Assembly: GCF_001279525.1 (NCBI RefSeq)
Contig: NZ_LGDY01000114.1
Span: 1 to 64,000 of the forward strand
From: Nocardia sp. NRRL S-836
GTDB taxonomy: Bacteria; Actinomycetota; Actinomycetes; Mycobacteriales; Pseudonocardiaceae
DNA length: 64,000 nucleotides
Direction: 5' to 3'
Shown: positions 23,846-31,363 of the stretch, one piece after another
Position numbering within the stretch: position 1 is the stretch's first letter
Layout: each line of letters opens with the position of its first letter
Position numbers and translations under genes: made by a program
The notes under the pieces: model-generated
Database searches by the model: none
What the model saw: only the letters and a program-made list of their open reading frames with translations
What the model was told of the DNA's origin: nothing

Positions 23846-26395
23846 TTGGAAAACCGGCTGAAAGCGTGGTGTGCCGGAATCAGCGACCGGGTGACGCCGG
23901 GTACGACCACGGTCGTGGAAGGCGCTCCGGGTACGGGCAAGACCGCGGTGCTGGACGACGTCGCCGCGCGCTGGGAAGCCTCCGGCAGACACGTCGTGCG
24001 GGCGCGTGGAAGTGCTCTGGAAATCGATTTACCGTTCGGCGTCGTGGCGCAGCTGTTCGATTTGGTGGATCCCGCGGTGGTGCCCGCGGAGGCCATGCCG
24101 GCCCTCCGGTCGACGGCGTCCGGTGCCGACTTCCCGGTGTTGCAGGGCGTTTATCGACTTGCGACGGCTTTGGCCGCTTCATCCGGTTTGCTCATTGCGG
24201 TGGACGACGTGCACTGGGCGGACGCGGCGTCGTTGCGGTGGCTCGCCTACCTGTCCCTGCGGCTGCAACGGCTGCCGATCGCGGTCGTGCTGGCCGTGGG
24301 CGCCGGTGAACGGGTGGACGACCCGTCGTTCGCCGAGATCGCCGCGGGGTGTCGGCGGGTGGTGCTCGGGAACCTGTCGGCGGCCGAGGTGTCGCGGCTG
24401 GTCTCGGCCGCTTTCCCCGCCCCGGCACCGGAGTTCGTGGCCGCGTGCCAGGACGCAACCGGCGGGAACCCGTTGCTGACCGTGCGGCTGCTGCGCGTGC
24501 TGGCCGAGGACGACGTGCCGGCCGTCGCGGACGCGGCGTGGCTGGTCGCGCAACGGGGTGCCGAGGTGGCCGGCGAGGTCGTGGTGGCGCGGGTGCGGCG
24601 GCGCCCGCCCCCGGTCGTGGCGGTGGCGCACTGCCTGGCGGTGCTCGGGCCGGCGCCGCATCCCGGGGTGCTGGCGGAGCTGGCCGGGCTGAGCCCCGGC
24701 GAGCTGGCCGAGGCGGTGCGCACGGTGGAGCTGCTGGGCGTGGCCGGGCCGGCGGTGCTGGCGGACGTGCCGGCCGCGGCGCGGGCCGCGTTGCACCTGC
24801 GGGCCGCACGGTCGTTGCGGGCGCACGGTGCGTCCGACCGGGTGGTGGCCGAGCACCTGCTGGAGACCTCGCCGGGCCTGGAGCCGTGGGCGGGCGGGGT
24901 GCTGGACCGGGCGGCGCGGGAGGCGGTGCGCCACGGCGACTCCGCCGGTGCGGCGCGGTTGCTGTGGCGGGCGCTGCGCGAACCGGTCGCGAACCCGGCG
25001 CGGGCGTTGCGGCTGCTGGGGATCGCGGAGCTGGTCGGGAACCTGCCGGGGGCCACCGCCCGGTTGCGCGAGGCCCACGAGTCCGACCGGGACGACGTGG
25101 AGTCCGCGATCGCGTTGTCCTACGCCTTGCACGCCGAGGGAAGGCCCGGCGAGCTGGTGGACGTGCTGCGGGCGAGCCCGGCGTTCCCGCACCTGGTGGT
25201 GCACGGGCTGGTGTGGCAGGAGGCTGTGCCGTCGTCGGTGCCGCTCGACACCCCGGCCGGAGTGCTGCACCACGTGATGACCGGCTCGATCAGCGCTTCC
25301 GACGCCGTGGCGGGGTTGTCGACCGACGGCGCGATGCCGGCGCTGGCCTCCGCGATGGTGCTGAACCTGGCCGACCAGCTCGACGCGGCGCTCGACGTCC
25401 TCGACGACGTGGACCGCTCGCAAGCACCGGCGTTGCGAGCCTTGGTGTCCGTGATGCGTGCGAACGTCCAGCGGCGCAAGGGAGATCTCGGCTGCGCGCG
25501 GGCCGACCTGGCGGTGGCCGCCGACGAGCTGCGGCAGGACCCGCGCTGGCACGCGGTGACGGCGTGGCACGCGGCGTTGCTCGCGGACATCCTGCTGGAG
25601 GAGGGCCGTCCGGACGAGGCGCTGGCGTTGATCGAGGCCACCACGACCGACGAGGTGCGCCGGATGTGGACCTATGGCGGGATGTTGACCGTCCGCGGCC
25701 GGGCGTTGATCGTGCAGGGCGACGACCACGAGGCGCTGGAGGCGTTCCTGGCCGCCTCCCGGCACTGCGCGCTGTGGCCCTACCGCAACCCCGCCGCGCT
25801 GGCCTGGCGTTCGGGTGCTGCGGTGGCGTGCGCCGCGCTGGGCGACGGCGAACGCGCGCGCCGGTTCGCGCTGGAGGAGGTCGAGCTGGCCAGGAGCTGG
25901 GGCGCGCCACGGGCGTTGGGCATGGCGTTGCGCGCGCTCGGCCGGGTCACCGCCGGAGCCGCCGGGCGCGCGCACCTGGAGGAGGCCGTGCGGGTGCTGC
26001 GCGGCTCCCCCGCCCGGCTCGAACTGGGCCGCGCGCTGGTCGACCTCGGTGTGGTGGCGCGGCGGCAGGGTGACACCGCGGCCGCACGGGCGTGCCTGCG
26101 CGAGGCGGTGGACCTGGCGCAGAAGTGCGGTTCCACGGCGATGGCGGCACGTGCCTACTCCGAGCTGGTGGCGACGGGTGCCGGGCCGCGGCGGATGCGG
26201 CAGACCGGGCCGACCGCGCTGACGCCGGTGGAGCACCAGGTCGCGACGCTGGCCGCGCGTGGCCGGTGCAACGAGGAGATCGGCGGGCTGCTGCTGATGC
26301 CCGCCGCGGCGGTCGAGGACGTCCTCACCGCCGTGTACCGCAAGCTCAGTGTCTCCAGCCGGTTGCAGCTCTCCGAGGCGCTTGACGTGGAGTGA
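23846..26395 (+). CDS. LAL-type regulator with degenerate LuxR helix-turn-helix and a TTA codon
   Basis: An 849-residue protein with an N-terminal ATPase (Walker A EGAPGTGKTAVL at about 25-36, Walker B LLIAVDDVHWADA), a helical middle, and a C-terminal LuxR-like segment LTPVEHQVATLAARGRCNEEI then MPAAAVEDVLTAVYRKLSVSS. The recognition-helix part departs from the usual S-x-x-T-V-x-x-H pattern, so DNA binding may be altered. Codon 62 is TTA (24029-24031), the rare leucine codon that makes translation depend on the bldA tRNA in streptomycetes. Start is a TTG with GGAGAG just upstream. It is divergent from another LAL and may be cross-regulated. Confidence 0.88.
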   Translation: MENRLKAWCAGISDRVTPGTTTVVEGAPGTGKTAVLDDVAARWEASGRHVVRARGSALEIDLPFGVVAQLFDLVDPAVVPAEAMPALRSTASGADFPVLQGVYRLATALAASSGLLIAVDDVHWADAASLRWLAYLSLRLQRLPIAVVLAVGAGERVDDPSFAEIAAGCRRVVLGNLSAAEVSRLVSAAFPAPAPEFVAACQDATGGNPLLTVRLLRVLAEDDVPAVADAAWLVAQRGAEVAGEVVVARVRRRPPPVVAVAHCLAVLGPAPHPGVLAELAGLSPGELAEAVRTVELLGVAGPAVLADVPAAARAALHLRAARSLRAHGASDRVVAEHLLETSPGLEPWAGGVLDRAAREAVRHGDSAGAARLLWRALREPVANPARALRLLGIAELVGNLPGATARLREAHESDRDDVESAIALSYALHAEGRPGELVDVLRASPAFPHLVVHGLVWQEAVPSSVPLDTPAGVLHHVMTGSISASDAVAGLSTDGAMPALASAMVLNLADQLDAALDVLDDVDRSQAPALRALVSVMRANVQRRKGDLGCARADLAVAADELRQDPRWHAVTAWHAALLADILLEEGRPDEALALIEATTTDEVRRMWTYGGMLTVRGRALIVQGDDHEALEAFLAASRHCALWPYRNPAALAWRSGAAVACAALGDGERARRFALEEVELARSWGAPRALGMALRALGRVTAGAAGRAHLEEAVRVLRGSPARLELGRALVDLGVVARRQGDTAAARACLREAVDLAQKCGSTAMAARAYSELVATGAGPRRMRQTGPTALTPVEHQVATLAARGRCNEEIGGLLLMPAAAVEDVLTAVYRKLSVSSRLQLSEALDVE

Positions 26396-26497
26396 CGAGT
26401 GCGTCCGCGTGCCGGGTGCGGCATCCCCCGGACGCCACGCGTTCGGACCCGTTCGGCCGATAGGTGGCGTTGCGGCATTCGGCCTAGGGTCCTGCTC

Positions 26498-27001
26498 ATG
26501 GCGAGCGATCTGCAGAGACGCAAGGTGTCGGTGGTGTTCGGCGCGATGGACGCCAACAGCGACGGCTACCTGGACGAGAGCGACTTCCGCGCGCTCACGG
26601 CGCGCTGGGTGTCGTTGCGCGGCGGTGACGAGGAACTGCTGTCCGGCGTGATGATGGGCTGGTGGGCGACCCTCGCGGCCGCTGCGGGGCAGGACCGGGT
26701 GACGGTGGACGACGTGCTGTCCATCGTGGACGCGCTGCCCCGGTCACCCGAGGCGGTCACGGCGACGGCGAACGCGATGTTCGGTGCCGTGGACGAGAAC
26801 CGCGACGACTACGTCTCGCGCGAGGAGTACCACGCGATGATCACCGCGTGGCTCGGTCACGACCGCGACGCGGACTTCGCGGCGCTGGACTCCGACGGTG
26901 ACGGCATGCTGTCGCGCGAGGAGTTCGCCGGGCTGTGGCTGGAGTTCTGGGCCGGTGACGACGCGGAGGCCGCGGGCACCCGCGTCTTCGGGCCGGTGTA
27001 G
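26498..27001 (+). CDS. EF-hand calcium-binding protein
   Basis: A 167-residue soluble protein resembling actinomycete calerythrin/sarcoplasmic-type EF-hand proteins. Canonical 12-residue loops are seen at residues 18-29 (DANSDGYLDESD), 99-110 (DENRDDYVSREE) and 131-142 (DSDGDGMLSREE). A degenerate second site lies near residues 65-76. The last loop is the best conserved. It probably buffers or senses calcium in the cytoplasm. The ATG is preceded by CCTAGGGTCC without a clear ribosome site and may be leaderless. The longer upstream frame is Arg/Pro-rich and was rejected. There is no obvious operon partner. Confidence 0.9.
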   Translation: MASDLQRRKVSVVFGAMDANSDGYLDESDFRALTARWVSLRGGDEELLSGVMMGWWATLAAAAGQDRVTVDDVLSIVDALPRSPEAVTATANAMFGAVDENRDDYVSREEYHAMITAWLGHDRDADFAALDSDGDGMLSREEFAGLWLEFWAGDDAEAAGTRVFGPV

Positions 27002-27045
27002 CCACTTCACCGGAGGATCACGGCGGCGGGGTCTACCCTGGCGCG

Positions 27046-29139
27046 GTGGTTCCGGGGGACGAGCCGATTCCGTTGCGCGCCAGGGTCATCACGGCGGTGG
27101 GCCGGGCGTGCGCGCGGCACCGGCTCGCGGTGGTCGGCGCGTGGGTCCTGGTGGTGCTGGCGCTGGTGGCCGGCGCGCGGATGTTCGGCACGCCGACGGA
27201 CAACGACGTGCGGCTGCCCGGCACGGACGCGCAGCTCGTGCGCGACCTGACCGCCGCACCGGAGGCACCGCTCACCGCGGGCACCGTGGTCGTGGTGGCG
27301 CCCGACCGGATCGGCGGCGACGTCCTGGCGGCGACGGCGGACTCCCTGCGGCGGTCCGCTCACGTGACGTCGGTGCGGCCACCGTCGCGAAAGGACGGAT
27401 CGCTGTCGGGCGACGAGCGCACCGGCTGGTTCACCGTGGGCCTGGACGTCCGCCGCGCGGAGCTCACGAAGCCGGTGGCCCGCGCGGTCGTCGACGCCGC
27501 CGGTCCCGCTGCCGACGCGGGTGTGCGGGTCCTGCCGGGTGGGGCGTTCGCGCAGGTCCTCGACGGGTCCGGCACGACCGGCACCGAGCTCTTCGGCCTG
27601 GCGCTGGCGGCGGTGGTGCTGTTCCTCGCGCTGGGCGGCGTCACCGGCGCGGTGCTGGCCCTGGTGTCCGCGGCGTTGTCGGTGGTCGCGACGGTCGAGG
27701 TCGTCGGTCTCGCGGGCCACCTGACCGCGATCCCGGCCCAGGCCTCGACGCTGGCGCTGATGATCGGCCTGGGCGTCGGCATCGACTACTCCCTGTTCCT
27801 GCTCACCAGGTTCCGCGCGCTGGCCCGTTCCGGCCTGGACGTGCCGGACGCCATCGCCCGCGCGGCCGGCGACTCGGGCACCGCGGTGGTGGTCGCCGGG
27901 GTGACGGTCGCGGTGGCGCTCGCCGGTCTGGCCCTGACCGGGGTGCCGCTGCTGCACACGCTCGCCTGGACGTGCGGCATCGCCGTGTTCTCCGCCGTTC
28001 TGGCCGCCCTCACGCTGGTGCCCGCGCTGCTCTCGCTGGCCGGTCACCGCCTCGCCCGCGGCGGGTCACTGCACCGCCGGCTGACCCGTACCGGCTCCGG
28101 GGGTTTCTGGGCCCGGCAGGCCGACCGGGTGACGCGCCGGCCGTGGCTCGCGGGAGGCGTCGCGGTCGTGCTGCTGGCGCTGCTCGCCGCCCCCGCCGCG
28201 GGCCTGCGGTTCGGTCAGCTCGACGCCGGTTCCGCCCCGGAGGCCACCGCCGTCCGGCAGGCCGACGACGCCGTGTCCGCCGCGTTCGGACCGGGCGCGG
28301 GAACGCCGCTCGTGGTGCTGGGCCAGGCGAGCGGCACTGTGGACCCGGCCCCGCTCGTGGCGGCGGTGGCGGCACAACCGGGCGTGGCGGCGGTCGGGCC
28401 GCCGACCGTGTCCGGGCAGCTCGTCACGGTGCAGGTGATCGCCACGACCGCGGGCGGCGACCCGGCGACGGCGGACCTCGTGCACCGCCTGCGCGACCTG
28501 CCGGTGCCGGGCACGACCGTGCACGTCGGCGGCAACACCGCGGCACGGGTGGACCTCGCCGACCGGGTGACCGAGCGGCTGCCGCTCGTCATCGCCGCCG
28601 TGCTGCTGCTCTCGGTCCTGGTGCTGCTGCTGGCCTTCCGGGCACCGCTGCTCGCGCTGAAGGCGGCGGTGATGGACCTCATCTCGATCGGCGCGGCCTA
28701 CGGCGTCTTGGTGGCGGTGTTCACGTGGGGCTGGGGCGTGACGTGGATCGGCCTGTCCGGCCCGGTGCCGATCCCGAGCTTCGTGCCGCTGATGCTCTTC
28801 GCGCTGTTGTTCGGCCTGTCGATGGACTACGAGGTGTTCCTGCTGAGCGACGTCCAGCGCCGCTGGCACGAGACCGGCGACAACCTGCGCTCGGTCCGCG
28901 AGGGCCTGCTCGGCACCGGCCGCGTGATCACCGCGGCGGCGGCGATCATGGTCGGGGTGTTCCTCGCGTTCGTGCCCAGCACGGACCCGACGATCAAGAT
29001 GTTCGGCGTCGGACTGGCCGTCGCGATCGCCGTGGACGCGACGGTCGTGCGGTGCCTGCTCGTGCCGGCGACGATGGCGGCGCTCGGCGACCTCACGTGG
29101 TGGACGCCGGGCCGGAAACGCCTTGCCGTGAACGGTTAG
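27046..29139 (+). CDS. MMPL/RND-type membrane transporter
   Basis: A 697-residue membrane protein with the MMPL layout: one N-terminal membrane helix (about 25-48), an extracytoplasmic domain, a block of five to six helices (about 180-335), a second extracytoplasmic domain, and a second block (about 510-680). A conserved GLGVGIDYSLFLLTRFR segment and its repeat LLFGLSMDYEVFLLSD carry the membrane aspartate-tyrosine pairs of proton-driven MMPL proteins. Actinobacterial relatives export lipids or peptides. The GTG lies 7 bases after TACCCT, consistent with a leaderless transcript. Its stop overlaps the convergent 29136 gene by 4 bases. Substrate is unknown. Confidence 0.92.
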   Translation: MVPGDEPIPLRARVITAVGRACARHRLAVVGAWVLVVLALVAGARMFGTPTDNDVRLPGTDAQLVRDLTAAPEAPLTAGTVVVVAPDRIGGDVLAATADSLRRSAHVTSVRPPSRKDGSLSGDERTGWFTVGLDVRRAELTKPVARAVVDAAGPAADAGVRVLPGGAFAQVLDGSGTTGTELFGLALAAVVLFLALGGVTGAVLALVSAALSVVATVEVVGLAGHLTAIPAQASTLALMIGLGVGIDYSLFLLTRFRALARSGLDVPDAIARAAGDSGTAVVVAGVTVAVALAGLALTGVPLLHTLAWTCGIAVFSAVLAALTLVPALLSLAGHRLARGGSLHRRLTRTGSGGFWARQADRVTRRPWLAGGVAVVLLALLAAPAAGLRFGQLDAGSAPEATAVRQADDAVSAAFGPGAGTPLVVLGQASGTVDPAPLVAAVAAQPGVAAVGPPTVSGQLVTVQVIATTAGGDPATADLVHRLRDLPVPGTTVHVGGNTAARVDLADRVTERLPLVIAAVLLLSVLVLLLAFRAPLLALKAAVMDLISIGAAYGVLVAVFTWGWGVTWIGLSGPVPIPSFVPLMLFALLFGLSMDYEVFLLSDVQRRWHETGDNLRSVREGLLGTGRVITAAAAIMVGVFLAFVPSTDPTIKMFGVGLAVAIAVDATVVRCLLVPATMAALGDLTWWTPGRKRLAVNG

Positions 29140-29666
29140 CGGTCGCGCAGGACGGCGAGCCGGCCGGAACCACCGTTCCACGTCCCGGTGACCACGCCGA
29201 CGGCGTCCTCGTCCGCGTGGCCGGCGACCACCAGCCGGTCGAGGTGGATCGTGACCGCCTCCGGGAGCGCCGGACGCCGCAGCTCACCGCGCGCCCGCGC
29301 GTCCAGGGCGCGGCCGCTCGGCTGGGAGACCCCGTTGGTGGCGACCAGGTCCAGCACCGCGGCCCGCCAGACCGGGTCGGTGGTGGCGTCGTAGATCCAC
29401 CGCGGGCCCAGCACGCTGTGCTCGGCGGTCGCGACGAGCGCAGCACCGGCCAGTGGCGCGGGCCGGTAGGTCAACGGGACCTGGTACACCGCCTGTCCTG
29501 CTTGCAGCAGGTGGGTTTCCACCCCGACCTCGCCCGCCGGGTCCTCGAACCGGAAGAACCCGGCCGGGCGCAGCGGGCCCTGTCCCGCGTACCAGTCCTG
29601 TCGCGCGACCCAGGCGGGCAGGAAGTCGCGGAAGTGCGGTGTGAGCGTGGCCCCGGGGTGCACCAT
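29136..29666 (-). CDS. Hypothetical protein resembling the maltokinase N-terminal cap domain
   Basis: A 176-residue soluble protein. The segments FLPAWVARQDWYAGQG, PLTYRPAPLAGA and HSVLGPRWIYDATTDPVW look like the N-terminal cap domain found in maltokinase (Mak). The kinase domain itself is absent. Stand-alone cap-like proteins are common in actinomycetes without assigned function. It starts 9 bases after the folE stop and is probably the last gene of the doxX-folE operon, though I see no good ribosome site. The domain resemblance is from memory of the family pattern and is moderate. Confidence 0.6.
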   Translation of the reverse strand: MVHPGATLTPHFRDFLPAWVARQDWYAGQGPLRPAGFFRFEDPAGEVGVETHLLQAGQAVYQVPLTYRPAPLAGAALVATAEHSVLGPRWIYDATTDPVWRAAVLDLVATNGVSQPSGRALDARARGELRRPALPEAVTIHLDRLVVAGHADEDAVGVVTGTWNGGSGRLAVLRDR

Positions 29667-29675
29667 ACCCGCAGG

Positions 29676-30233
29676 CTACGCGTGCACCAGCGTGAAGAAC
29701 TCCTGCCGTGACGCGGGGTTCTGCCGCAGCACGCCCTGCAACGCCGACGTGACCGTGCTGGCTCCGCTGACCCGGACGCCCCGCAGCGCCATGCACATGT
29801 GCTCGGCCTCGATGACCACCCCGACGCCCTTGGGCCGCAGGTGTTCCTGCAGCCAGTCGGCGACCTGCTTGGTCAGCCGCTCCTGCACCTGCAGGTCGCG
29901 GGCGAACATCTCCACCACCCGCGCGAGCTTCGACAGCCCCAGGATGCGCTCGCCCGGCAGGTACCCGACGTGCGCGACCCCGTGGAACGGCAGCATGTGG
30001 TGCTCGCACAACGACTGCACCGGGATCCCGCGGGCCAGCACGAGCTCGTCGTAGCCCTCGTCGTTGGGGAACGTCGTGAGGTTGAACGTCCGCGGCGTGA
30101 GCATCTCCTCGTAGGCCTGCGCGACGCGGCGCGGCGTGTCGGCCAGGTGCTCGGAGAACGGGTCCTTGCCCAGCGCCTTCAGCAGGTCGGCGACCGCCTG
30201 CCGGGCCGCCTCGGTGTCGATCGGGCCGGTCAT
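29676..30233 (-). CDS. folE: GTP cyclohydrolase I
   Basis: A 185-residue enzyme that converts GTP to dihydroneopterin triphosphate, the first step of folate/pterin synthesis. It shows the zinc ligands in LCEHHMLPFHGVAHVGY and MCMALRGVR, plus LGLSKLARVVEMFA and SGASTVTSALQG. Length is normal for bacterial FolE. The ATG overlaps the DoxX stop (ATGA). In actinomycetes the housekeeping folE usually sits with ftsH and folP. This copy instead sits with a DoxX protein and opposite a cysteine-rich regulator, so it may be a stress-induced or special-purpose paralogue. That inference needs a genome count of folE. Confidence 0.95.
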   Translation of the reverse strand: MTGPIDTEAARQAVADLLKALGKDPFSEHLADTPRRVAQAYEEMLTPRTFNLTTFPNDEGYDELVLARGIPVQSLCEHHMLPFHGVAHVGYLPGERILGLSKLARVVEMFARDLQVQERLTKQVADWLQEHLRPKGVGVVIEAEHMCMALRGVRVSGASTVTSALQGVLRQNPASRQEFFTLVHA

Positions 30234-30607
30234 CGGGCAGCCAGCCGGGACAGGGCGAGCGCGCCGACCAGCAGGCCGAAGTCGCGCAGCGCGATGTCGT
30301 AGTAGCCGGACAGGGTCAGCAGGTTGAGGATGATCCCGGCGAGCCACGCGGCGACCACGAGCCCGCCCCACTTCGGCCGCAGCGCCACGAGCACACCGGC
30401 CACGATCTCGATCACGCCCACGGCGTACATGGCGGTCTGGGCGGTGCCGGGGACGATCGAGTCGATCCACGGCGCCAGGTAGACGGGCCAGTCGACGAGC
30501 ACGTTGAAGAACTTGTCCAGCCCGAACAGGACCGGCGCCACCGTGAAGACGGTCTTCAGGGCGAGGTACGCCTGCTGGGTGGGATCGGTGCGCGTCAGCA
30601 GTGCCAT
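30230..30607 (-). CDS. DoxX-family small membrane protein
   Basis: A 125-residue integral membrane protein with four predicted hydrophobic segments and the DoxX-like start FTVAPVLFGLDKFFNVLVDW. DoxX proteins are linked to redox stress, and mycobacterial DoxX forms a membrane oxidoreductase complex with superoxide dismutase. A strong ribosome site (AAGGAGGAG) precedes the ATG. The longer in-frame start would lie in the ribosome site. It is promoter-proximal to folE, with the promoter at 30638-30667. Specific function here is unknown. Confidence 0.85.
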   Translation of the reverse strand: MALLTRTDPTQQAYLALKTVFTVAPVLFGLDKFFNVLVDWPVYLAPWIDSIVPGTAQTAMYAVGVIEIVAGVLVALRPKWGGLVVAAWLAGIILNLLTLSGYYDIALRDFGLLVGALALSRLAAR

Positions 30608-30637
30608 GGCTCCTCCTTCTAAAAACAAGTTGTGCTG

Positions 30638-30667
30638 ACTTTAGAACCGGTCGCCAAATTTCGTCAA
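30638..30667 (-). promoter_or_regulatory. Promoter of the doxX-folE operon
   Basis: On the minus strand TTGACG and TAAAGT are 18 bp apart, ending 31 bases before the doxX ATG. The -35 lies close to the start of the divergent cysteine-rich regulator (its candidate -10 TAGGTT at 30674-30679 gives a leaderless start at 30686). A regulator bound here could control both directions. Confidence 0.6.
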
Positions 30668-30685
30668 CCGAAGTAGGTTTTAGAG

Positions 30686-31363
30686 ATGGACGATCCCGTG
30701 GCCGCCGTCGCGGCGCTCGACGAACCGACCCGGCGCAGGCTGTACGACTTCGTGGTCCGCCAGAGCACGCCCACGGGCAAGGACGAGGCGGCCGCCGCGG
30801 TGGCCGTGCCGCGCACCACCGCCGGGTTCCACCTCGACAAGCTGGTCGAGATGGGGTTGCTGGACGTCGTCCACGAACGGCGCACCGGGCGGTCGGGTCC
30901 GGGAGCGGGCCGGCCGGCGAAGCTCTACCGGCGCTCGGACTCCCAGATCGAGGTGTCACTGCCCGACCGGCGCTACGAGGCGGCGAGCCACCTGCTCACC
31001 GACGCGTTGCTGGAGGCGCAGGCGACGGGCGAGGCGCCGCGCGAGATCCTGAACCGGCGTGCCTACGAGTGGGGCGCGGACCTGGCGGCGCAGGCTTCCG
31101 GTGTGCTCACGGAAGCGTTGGAGGACTTCGGTTTCGAACCACGGCAGCAGGACGGCGCGATCCTGCTGGGCAACTGCCCGTTCCACAGCCTGGCGCAGCG
31201 GCACACCGAACTGGTCTGCGGCATGAACCTGTGCCTGGTCAGCGGACTCCTGGACGGGATCGAGGCGAGCGGGGTGTCCGCCCGCCTCGACCCGTCACCG
31301 GGCCACTGCTGCGTGCGCCTCGATCAGGCGCCGTCCTCCAGGTCGCCCTCGGTCTCCAGGTAG
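30686..31363 (+). CDS. Cysteine-rich winged-helix regulator (SufR-like)
   Basis: A 225-residue regulator. An N-terminal ArsR/MarR-like winged helix (EPTRRRLYDFVVRQ, TAGFHLDKLVEMGLL) is followed by a C-terminal sensor region. That region holds Cys164 (NCPFHSLA), Cys178 and Cys183 (VCGMNLC) and Cys208/209 (GHCCVRL). The C-x13-C spacing and late cysteine recall iron-sulfur SufR-type repressors, so it probably senses iron-sulfur status, metals or redox. It is divergent from doxX-folE, with only 78 bp between the starts, so that operon is the obvious target. Its 3' end overlaps cobN by 40 bases. Ligand is inference. Confidence 0.82.
   Translation: MDDPVAAVAALDEPTRRRLYDFVVRQSTPTGKDEAAAAVAVPRTTAGFHLDKLVEMGLLDVVHERRTGRSGPGAGRPAKLYRRSDSQIEVSLPDRRYEAASHLLTDALLEAQATGEAPREILNRRAYEWGADLAAQASGVLTEALEDFGFEPRQQDGAILLGNCPFHSLAQRHTELVCGMNLCLVSGLLDGIEASGVSARLDPSPGHCCVRLDQAPSSRSPSVSR

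Noticed and set aside
29676..30959. A folE reading frame extended upstream by about 240 codons
   Set aside because: The extension covers the doxX gene and the divergent promoter in a wrong frame. FolE starts at 30233 with a 4-base overlap with doxX.
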